NCBI GenBank assembly: GCA_964342265.1
Contig: CAYFFE010000160.1
Span: forward strand, 1 to 5,323
Source of the DNA: Halioxenophilus sp964342265
Lineage (GTDB): Bacteria > Pseudomonadota > Gammaproteobacteria > Pseudomonadales > Cellvibrionaceae
Length of the DNA stretch: 5,323 bases
Direction: 5' to 3'
Part shown: piece after piece, positions 1 to 4,794 of the stretch
Position numbering within the stretch: the stretch's first letter is position 1
How the letters are laid out: every line of letters begins with the position of its first letter
Made by a program: the position numbers and the translations under genes
Notes under the pieces: generated by a model
Told to the model about the DNA's origin: nothing
Seen by the model: only the letters and a program-made list of their open reading frames with translations
Database searches by the model: none

Positions 1-100
1 CCCAGGGTTCGACTCGATGGCCGGGAGCCATCGAGCATTCGCGCAGCGAACCCAGCGGGTGAGGCACAGGAGAAGTGCCGAGTAATCCCTCCGGGTGTGC
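1..100. repeat. GC-rich block of nested inverted repeats, cut by the left edge
   Basis: 66 of these 100 bases are G or C, against a clearly AT-rich sequence immediately to the right. A perfect 9-bp hairpin arm pair, CTCGATGGC (13-21) and GCCATCGAG (27-35), has a 5-base loop. It is enclosed by a 7-bp pair, GGGTTCG (5-11) and CGAACCC (47-53). A third hairpin follows, GGCAC (63-67) with GTGCC (75-79). No T-tract follows any arm on either strand, so these are not intrinsic terminators. The abrupt composition change near 100 and the branched fold suggest the end of a dispersed intergenic repeat or a structured RNA whose other end lies outside the window. The structure is seen directly; its identity is not recognised. 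Confidence 0.4.
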
Positions 101-431
101 CAAATGTGTGCACAATTTCGAATAGCTTTAAAATTCTTTTTCAGTAATTTTGGATTTGCACTGGTTCCAGCGGCTTGCTTAGCGTAAGCGGCTTAGTGGT
201 TTATCAAAAATTGATTTCTAAACCATCGGGTGACTAGGAAAAGTCAACCTACGGATTGAAACGTTTACGCTTATTTTTGCGGTAATCTGAAATGTGTTTC
301 GAATATGCACAAAATAGTTAAGTGCTTTTTTTTTAAATCAACTTTGTAAAATCTATTGCTAAACGCTTAAGGTGGGGGCTTAAACACCCTATTTTAGAAG
401 GGTTTAATATTCGTGCGCTCTGATGTTTGTG

Positions 432-467
432 GCGTAAAAAAGCAATTATCTGTGCTTAAAAAAGTAA
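432..467 (+). repeat. 14-bp imperfect direct repeat spaced 22 bp
   Basis: GCGTAAAAAAGCAA (432-445) and GCTTAAAAAAGTAA (454-467) match at 12 of 14 positions, with start points 22 bp apart, about two helical turns. Each unit carries a six-A tract, so the pair gives two phased A-tracts on one DNA face. This is compatible with intrinsic bending or a pair of protein sites upstream of the esterase promoter. The function is inferred only. Confidence 0.4.
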
Positions 468-519
468 ACAGCCGATTCGTAAAAGCTTAAATTCTTCGTA
501 ACACGTTAGCATGGGGTTG

Positions 520-539
520 TTGGTGGAACTTTTCACCAA
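520..539. promoter_or_regulatory. Operator-like inverted repeat upstream of esterase -10 box
   Basis: TTGGTG (520-525) and CACCAA (534-539) form perfect 6-bp arms around an 8-bp spacer. The centre lies about 45 bp upstream of the middle of the TATAAT at 571-576, so near -54 from the expected transcription start. That is a typical place for a dimeric activator, and the -10 box has no good -35 partner, as expected for an activated promoter. The regulator is unknown, and no regulator gene lies in the window. Confidence 0.35.
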
Positions 540-570
540 TGCAATAGTAAATGTGTGATTACCATAAAAA

Positions 571-576
571 TATAAT
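571..576 (+). promoter_or_regulatory. Consensus -10 box for the esterase gene
   Basis: TATAAT matches the sigma-70 -10 consensus at all six bases. No recognisable TTGACA-like hexamer lies 16-18 bp upstream, so the promoter would be weak or activator-dependent. It predicts transcription from about 583 and a 5' leader of roughly 95 nt before the chosen start codon. In AT-rich DNA such a box can arise by chance. Confidence 0.4.
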
Positions 577-668
577 ATCCCAGAGCTTTTGATCCCTCGG
601 TATTAATAAACATTGGTTGTCTGCTTACAACACTCAATAAAAATGCTCAAACGAGCCGCATTATAAAT

Positions 669-673
669 GGAGA
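669..673 (+). promoter_or_regulatory. Ribosome binding site deciding the esterase start
   Basis: GGAG at 669-672 lies six bases before the ATG at 679. The only other in-frame ATG, at 667, overlaps this Shine-Dalgarno sequence (ATGGAG) and has no purine-rich sequence of its own upstream. The 679 start is therefore preferred, shortening the longest open frame by four codons. Confidence 0.65.
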
Positions 674-678
674 TTGCT

Positions 679-2271
679 ATGTCCTCGTTTCAGAAGTTAG
701 CAAGGTATTTCTCGCTGTTTAGCGCCGTCATGATGATGTGCGTTATTTCCACAGAATCGCATGCCAAATTTAAATTCAAAAATTCTAACCGAGTGGTCAC
801 CGATGCTGGTGTAGTGGTTGGTCAACGCACCGATTACGGCAGTGAATTTTTGGGTATTCCTTATGCTGCAGCCCCAGAGGGCGATTTACGCTGGCAGCCC
901 ACTCAGCCGCACGCCGGTTGGGATGGCGAATTGGTAGCCGACAGCTTTGGCAGCTCTTGCCCGCAAACCGCTTCACCGTTCGGTACCGCCAGCGTTGATG
1001 AAGACTGTTTGTTCTTGAATGTTTATCGTCCTTACCGTGCCAAGTTCTTCAAGCGTAAGAAATTACCCGTAATGGTTTGGATTCACGGCGGTGCATTCAC
1101 CTTTGGCGAGGGCAGCACCTTCGACCCAGCCCGCTTGGTAAAAGAAGGCGTTGTAGTGGTTAACTTAAACTACCGTTTGGGCGCTCTGGGCTTTATGGCT
1201 CACCCAGCACTCACCGCTAATTCGGCCTCTGGCACTTCCGGCAACTTCGGCTTGATGGATCAACAAGAAGCTCTGCGTTGGGTTCAGCGTAACATCGCCG
1301 CTTTTGGTGGTGACCCGGATAACGTGACTATCTTTGGTGAGTCTGCCGGCGGCTTGAGTGTTTTGTCGCACGTTGCCTCACCGCTTTCTGAAGGTCTATT
1401 CGATAAAGCTATCGTTCAAAGTGGCGCCTACTCGCTGCAGCAACCAACGCTGGAACAGTACGAAGGCCTAGGTCTGGCTATTGCTGCGACCATTGGTTGT
1501 CCTGATCAAAGCCTTGAGTGTTTGATGAATGCGCCGGTTGACACCATTATCGAAAATGCTGACTCCGGTGGTGTGGGTTTCTCACCAATCGTCGATGGTC
1601 AGGTATTACCGATTACTACCTTAAACGCTTTCGCGACGGGTTTGTTTAACCAGGTTCCGGTTATGCAAGGTTCCAACGCCGATGAATACACTCTGTTCGT
1701 TGCCTTATTGAACACCTTGGAAGGTAACCCGGTTACTGCGGAAAACTACGTACAAACCATTGTGGATTTTGGTTTCCCAGAATTTGCTGCGCAATTGGTG
1801 GCCGCCGAGTACAGTTTGGATCAGTTCCCTACACCGAGCGAAGCCTTTGCTGCGTTCACTACAGACTTTGTGTTTTCGTGTAACGCCCATTTGTCGAATC
1901 AGTTGTTGTCGCAACACGTTCGTACCTACTCGTATGAATTCGCTGACGAAAACGCTCCGTTCGATACCTTACCATTCGTTGGTTTCCCATACGGCGCAAC
2001 TCACACGGCTGAGATTCAGTACTTGATGGATCCTATGGATGGCGCGCCTGATTTCACTCGTGAGCAGGCAAAACTGGCAAAAATTATGGTGGAGTACTGG
2101 ACCAATTTTGCTAAATTTGGCACACCTAACTTCTCATTGTTTACCTACTGGCCGACGTTTAACGCCGAATCCCAGTACACTCAGTCTTTTGTGCCGCCGT
2201 TCCCTAGAATCACCAACGATTTTGCAGAAAACCATCGCTGTGACTTCATTGGCTTGTTAGCAGGACAATAA
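679..2271 (+). CDS. Secreted type B carboxylesterase (cholinesterase/PnbA family)
   Basis: An alpha/beta-hydrolase predicted to hydrolyse carboxylic esters, probably in the periplasm or outside the cell; the natural substrate cannot be read from sequence. Residues are counted here from the ATG at 667; subtract four for the chosen start. Residues 5-33 form a signal peptide with K/R early, a hydrophobic core (YFSLFSAVMMMCVI) and a likely cleavage after SHA. The family pattern is complete: EDCLFLNV (112-119), oxyanion-hole HGGAF (140-144), nucleophile elbow GESAGG with Ser226, acid Glu340 in GSNADEY, and His446 in GATHTAE. Cys98/Cys114, Cys278/Cys285 and Cys405/Cys525 sit where the three cholinesterase disulfides fall, fitting an exported protein. 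About 530 residues is normal for the family. The gene stands alone, with its own leader and a hairpin terminator. Subclass assignment (p-nitrobenzyl, feruloyl or other esterase) is not possible here. Confidence 0.93.
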   Translation: MSSFQKLARYFSLFSAVMMMCVISTESHAKFKFKNSNRVVTDAGVVVGQRTDYGSEFLGIPYAAAPEGDLRWQPTQPHAGWDGELVADSFGSSCPQTASPFGTASVDEDCLFLNVYRPYRAKFFKRKKLPVMVWIHGGAFTFGEGSTFDPARLVKEGVVVVNLNYRLGALGFMAHPALTANSASGTSGNFGLMDQQEALRWVQRNIAAFGGDPDNVTIFGESAGGLSVLSHVASPLSEGLFDKAIVQSGAYSLQQPTLEQYEGLGLAIAATIGCPDQSLECLMNAPVDTIIENADSGGVGFSPIVDGQVLPITTLNAFATGLFNQVPVMQGSNADEYTLFVALLNTLEGNPVTAENYVQTIVDFGFPEFAAQLVAAEYSLDQFPTPSEAFAAFTTDFVFSCNAHLSNQLLSQHVRTYSYEFADENAPFDTLPFVGFPYGATHTAEIQYLMDPMDGAPDFTREQAKLAKIMVEYWTNFAKFGTPNFSLFTYWPTFNAESQYTQSFVPPFPRITNDFAENHRCDFIGLLAGQ

Positions 2272-2299
2272 CTGTACGGACCAATTAGTACCGCAAAGT

Positions 2300-2331
2300 T
2301 CAGGGGTGGCGTTCGCCGCCCTTGATTTATT
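2300..2331 (+). terminator. Hairpin transcript end after the esterase
   Basis: A 12-bp stem runs from TCAGGGGTGGCG (2300-2311) to CGCCGCCCTTGA (2314-2325), with two G-T wobbles and an effective loop of GTTC. It starts 28 bases after the stop codon. What follows (TTTATT) is only a broken T-tract, so intrinsic release may be incomplete. The C-rich, G-poor DNA beyond it may allow Rho-dependent termination or RNA 3'-end trimming back to the stem. Confidence 0.65.
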
Positions 2332-2456
2332 CCCTCGGCTTTTTACCCCTCGATCTTCATTTCTCACACTTCGTTAAATACACCTTCTTTATTCTCAATC
2401 TAAACACTTACAAACGTTAAACCAAATCTCACTCGAATCGATAAGAGCGCGAGAGT
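2326..2456. other. C-rich, G-poor spacer downstream of the esterase hairpin
   Basis: In 2326-2414 the + strand has 27 C and only 4 G in 89 bases, so the RNA would be almost unstructured. A C-over-G bubble of this sort is the known hallmark of Rho-loading sites. No gene or promoter is seen here. The Rho role is an inference. Confidence 0.3.
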
Positions 2457-2530
2457 GTTGTTCTGGTAATTACAACTGAACGTTGTTCTGGTTATTGCAA
2501 CTGAACGTTGCCGGGCGGTAATACAACTGG
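2457..2530. repeat. Tandem 25-bp repeat, nearly three copies, each with a GTTG/CAAC palindrome
   Basis: Copy 1 (2457-2481) and copy 2 (2482-2506) match at 23 of 25 bases. Copy 3 (2507-2530) keeps the ends but has a diverged GC-rich core. The plan is GTTG-N12-CAAC-TGAAC repeated; in copy 3 the inner spacing is 13. The unit length is not a multiple of three and there are no variable spacers, so it is neither coding nor a CRISPR array. It lies between the two convergent genes, past the terminators of both. It could be a binding array or a simple replication-slippage expansion. Confidence 0.7.
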
Positions 2531-2548
2531 TTGGATATTTTTGAATAA

Positions 2549-2565
2549 TGAGTTGGATTAACTCA
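2549..2565. repeat. Short inverted repeat in the convergent intergenic region
   Basis: TGAGTT (2549-2554) and AACTCA (2560-2565) are perfect 6-bp arms around a 5-base loop. No T-tract follows on either strand. It lies just beyond the RNase II terminator when read on the - strand. No function can be assigned. Confidence 0.35.
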
Positions 2566-2592
2566 GTAAATATGAAAGGCTGTTTTGGGAGT

Positions 2593-2623
2593 AAAAACAA
2601 AAAAGGCCCACACTGGGGGCCTT
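2593..2623 (-). terminator. Intrinsic terminator of the RNase II gene
   Basis: On the - strand AAGGCCC (2623-2617) pairs with GGGCCTT (2609-2603) across a 7-base loop. It is followed directly by T6, G, T5 (2604 down to 2593). The stem starts 26 bases past the stop codon of the RNase II gene. A textbook intrinsic terminator. A second small hairpin, ATAGC-CAAG-GCTAT on the + strand (2632-2645), lies between the stop codon and this terminator. Confidence 0.9.
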
Positions 2624-2649
2624 ATAAATTGATAGCCAAGGCTATTTGT

Positions 2650-4593
2650 TTAAAGTTTGGCGACTACCTGGCGGTTGTCTTCATCGATGGACGTGATGGT
2701 AACTGACAGTTCATCGTCCAAGCAAAACTGTTGATCATCTACTTTAAGCGTTAAGCGATCAGCATTAAATTCGAGCTTCTGTTCTTTGTTTTTGCGGTTG
2801 CGCAGTTGAATAAAGGTATCAACGCCATTGTCGTCTAGCCGAACACCAATGCCTTGGCTATTGACCATGGACACGCGCCCACTAAACGTTTTGCCCACAA
2901 ATTGATTCATATATTGGCAAACCAGCCATTGTTCCAGTTGTCGGCAGGCAATTCGGCCCACGCCCATTTGCTCTTTTAAGGCTTCTAGCTGCTCGGCGGC
3001 GATAGATGAAACTTCGCTACCGCCCAGTGATTGCTTGATTAAAAGATGGTTATATAAATCGTTGAAGCGGCGAATCGGTGAAGTAATATTGGCATAAACG
3101 GGAAAGGCAAGGCCCAAATGCGGTTTGGGCTCGGTTACCAATTCACTGGGACGCAATTGGCGTTTTAACACCGATAACAACGCGGAGTGTTCCGGCGTGG
3201 TTTGTAATTTTTGAATCAGTTTTTGGTAATTAGGCAGCTCATTAATACCGCCCTCTAACTCGCCCAAATCTTCTTTTAACAAACGTTTAACTTGCTTAGT
3301 GCGATCCTTTTTAAAGCCGGAATGACTGGAGAATAGGGCGCTGATCTTTTGCTCGCTAAAGTATTGGCCCGCGCATAGGTTGGTGGCCAGCATGGCTTCT
3401 TCGACCATGCGTTGAGCGGAGTTGCGTTCCAGTTTTAGAATTTCGGCTATTTTGCCTTGATCGTCGAGTTGGTATTCGTAATCGGGTCGATCTTCCATTA
3501 CCAATGCGTTGTCTTGGCGATAGCTCAAGCGTGCTTTGGCAAGATCGTTGAGCGCTTTGAGTGAGGCTTGAACCGCTTCGCTCAACGCTTCTGCGCCGGT
3601 GTTGGCATCCACAAACGCGCTAACTTGTTCATAACTGAGCTTGGCGGCAGAACAAATAGTCGCAATACAGAATTCGCAGTTATTGATTTCACCATTGCTG
3701 GCGATGTTGATGGTAGCCACAAGTGCGGGACGTTGTTCGCCGGCCACCAGCGAGTAGCTGTTGTGTGACAACTCCGACGGCATCATCGGTACGCTGTTGC
3801 CCGGTAAATAAACCGTTTGTCCGCGCAGCAAGGCTTCTTTGCCCAACGGGCTGTCCAGGCTGATGCCAGCGGTGGGGTCGGCAATGGCCACCATAAGCTT
3901 CCAACCGTCTGGCTGGGTTTCTACGAAAACGGCGTCGTCCATATCCAGAGTGGATTCGGCATCAATGGTAACAAAAGGCGTTGCCGTAAGATCTGCGCGC
4001 AGAGTGGCTTCGGTATCGAGTTGTTGCGGGTTTTCAACCAAGCTTTGCAATTGCTCTTGCTGTTGCTGAGTCCAGGTATCGCGCAGTTGAAATTTGCTGA
4101 TGGTGTAACGTCGTTCGATGGCTTTGTCGGTGCGAGCACCGATAACATCAATAACCTTGGCCTGGCATTTTCCGTCTTGGAACGGGTGGCGAGTGATTTT
4201 GCAGCGAATAAAATCCGTATCTTTAGCTCCACCACGAGCCTTGGGCGGAAGAAAAATCCAGCGGCTCAGCATGGGTACATCGGGTGCGCAAAAATGACCT
4301 TTGCCTTTGTCTAAGTAATAACCCACAAACTCGTTTAAATCGCTGCTGATGAGTTTTTCCAGTGTGGCTTCCCACTGTTCCTTCTCATTTTGAGTAACGC
4401 TTACTTCCACGCGATCGCCGGGAAACACCCGCTGCATTTGGTCGGGATCGAGAAACGCTTCTCGGTCGTCGTCGAGCACCACAAACCCATACCGGCCTTT
4501 GGTGCCGCGAACCGTGCCTTCGGCGTAATCTTTGGTGGCACGAATGTTTTGTTTGAGTTCGGTGAGTTTACTAAGTGCGTCGGAATTCAGCAT
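2650..4593 (-). CDS. rnb: Exoribonuclease II (RNase II), 3'-to-5' processive
   Basis: Degrades single-stranded RNA from the 3' end in the cytoplasm, releasing nucleoside monophosphates. Residues are counted from a TTG at 4650; subtract 19 for the chosen ATG. Order: cold-shock-like RNA-binding domains (about 40-190), RNB catalytic domain (about 215-545), C-terminal S1 domain (about 585-666). The magnesium-binding DAESTLDMDDA carries Asp230, 236, 238 and 239 (E. coli 201, 207, 209, 210). Tyr281 in VYLPG matches the base-stacking Tyr253, and Arg527 in TSPIRR matches Arg500. Met385 and Cys569 replace E. coli Phe358 and Glu542. The start at 4593 is chosen because MLNSDALSKLTELKQ aligns with the E. 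coli N-terminus and gives 647 residues (E. coli 644). ATG 4635 and TTG 4650 are alternatives, and none of the three has a clear Shine-Dalgarno. Sequence detail and length favour RNase II over the longer RNase R. Divergent from gltX. Confidence 0.92.
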   Translation of the reverse strand: MLNSDALSKLTELKQNIRATKDYAEGTVRGTKGRYGFVVLDDDREAFLDPDQMQRVFPGDRVEVSVTQNEKEQWEATLEKLISSDLNEFVGYYLDKGKGHFCAPDVPMLSRWIFLPPKARGGAKDTDFIRCKITRHPFQDGKCQAKVIDVIGARTDKAIERRYTISKFQLRDTWTQQQQEQLQSLVENPQQLDTEATLRADLTATPFVTIDAESTLDMDDAVFVETQPDGWKLMVAIADPTAGISLDSPLGKEALLRGQTVYLPGNSVPMMPSELSHNSYSLVAGEQRPALVATINIASNGEINNCEFCIATICSAAKLSYEQVSAFVDANTGAEALSEAVQASLKALNDLAKARLSYRQDNALVMEDRPDYEYQLDDQGKIAEILKLERNSAQRMVEEAMLATNLCAGQYFSEQKISALFSSHSGFKKDRTKQVKRLLKEDLGELEGGINELPNYQKLIQKLQTTPEHSALLSVLKRQLRPSELVTEPKPHLGLAFPVYANITSPIRRFNDLYNHLLIKQSLGGSEVSSIAAEQLEALKEQMGVGRIACRQLEQWLVCQYMNQFVGKTFSGRVSMVNSQGIGVRLDDNGVDTFIQLRNRKNKEQKLEFNADRLTLKVDDQQFCLDDELSVTITSIDEDNRQVVAKL

Positions 4594-4633
4594 GAGGGAG
4601 GTCTTTAACTTAGGGCGGTTGTTTTGGGGGCGC

Positions 4634-4662
4634 ATGATAGCAAAATCCAACGTCCATGGAAG
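4634..4662 (-). promoter_or_regulatory. Weak candidate promoter for rnb
   Basis: On the - strand TATCAT (4639-4634) matches five of six -10 bases. A poor -35 (CTTCCA, 3 of 6) lies 17 bp upstream. Transcription would start near 4627, which would exclude the TTG 4650 and ATG 4635 starts and support ATG 4593. The match is weak and could be chance. Confidence 0.2.
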
Positions 4663-4679
4663 GGATAATCTGGTTTTGC

Positions 4680-4698
4680 GATCATTCCCTGATCATTC
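4680..4698. repeat. GATCATTC direct repeat, 11-bp period, between rnb and gltX
   Basis: GATCATTC occurs at 4680-4687 and again at 4691-4698, exactly 11 bp apart, so both copies face the same side of the helix. The second copy overlaps the palindrome TGATCA (4690-4695). It sits in the shared divergent promoter region, about 50 bp upstream of the gltX -10 box, where one regulator could act on both genes. The protein is unknown. Confidence 0.35.
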
Positions 4699-4748
4699 TG
4701 CCCCGTAATTGCCTGACCGCTGTCTATTTATCGGCAGGTTTGTGTGCG

Positions 4749-4754
4749 TATAAT
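4749..4754 (+). promoter_or_regulatory. Consensus -10 box of the gltX promoter
   Basis: TATAAT matches all six consensus bases and lies 41 bp before the gltX start codon. A TG at 4745-4746 is one base off the extended -10 position. The best -35 candidate is weak (TATTTA at 4725-4730, spacing 18). Predicted transcription start near 4761, leaving a leader of about 34 nt. Confidence 0.6.
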
Positions 4755-4777
4755 CTGCGCTATTGTTTCGTTGATAA

Positions 4778-4782
4778 AAGGA
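4778..4782 (+). promoter_or_regulatory. Ribosome binding site of gltX
   Basis: AAGGA at 4778-4782 is the only purine-rich match upstream of the ATG at 4795. The 12-base gap is longer than the usual 5-9, so initiation may be moderate. The start codon itself is fixed by the conserved N-terminus. Confidence 0.5.
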
Positions 4783-4794
4783 CTTCGCAGTTTC

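Larger units (their letters stand above)
101..570. other. AT-rich non-coding leader region upstream of the esterase
   Basis: No convincing gene is present on either strand; frames are short and broken. The stretch is full of short repeated words: GCTTA occurs eight times on the + strand between 177 and 627, AAATGTGT three times (102-109, 290-297, 549-556) and TTTCGAATA twice (116-124, 297-305). A bulged stem-loop can form at 380-407 (TTAA and ACCCT pairing with AGGGTTTAA, with two bases unpaired). A run of nine T (326-334) follows only a 4-bp GCAC/GTGC stem. An 8-bp palindrome AAACGTTT (259-266) resembles the core of LacI-family operators but lacks symmetric flanks. The region could be a long regulatory leader, a decayed repeat, or both. 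Confidence 0.5.

Noticed and set aside
5..16. GGTTCGACTC resembling a tRNA T-loop
   Set aside because: The bases on either side cannot form a 5-bp T-stem (only one of the first three pairs matches), and no acceptor or anticodon arm is present.
1..147. Frame open from the left edge for 48 codons, ending at the TAA at 145-147
   Set aside because: It lies over the palindromic block, gives low-complexity peptide with no recognisable domain, and continues into AT-rich non-coding DNA.
259..266. AAACGTTT palindrome as a LacI-family operator
   Set aside because: Only 8 bp are symmetric, the flanks do not match, and no promoter sits beside it.
307..334. Intrinsic terminator before the run of nine T
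   Set aside because: The only stem is 4 bp (GCAC/GTGC) with an 11-base loop, too weak to terminate, and no gene precedes it.
2457..2530. CRISPR array
   Set aside because: The 25-bp units abut with no variable spacers, there are fewer than three clean copies, and there are no cas genes.
2400..2600. 66-codon frame on the - strand between the convergent genes
   Set aside because: It runs through the 25-bp repeats and into the RNase II terminator, has no ribosome binding site and resembles no protein.
3817..4314. 165-codon frame on the + strand inside rnb
   Set aside because: It is antisense to a fully conserved RNase II catalytic region; its length comes from the codon bias of the real gene.
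2650..4593. RNase R (rnr) instead of RNase II
   Set aside because: RNase R is longer, with an N-terminal helix-turn-helix extension and a basic C-terminal tail; both are missing here and the sequence follows RNase II motifs.
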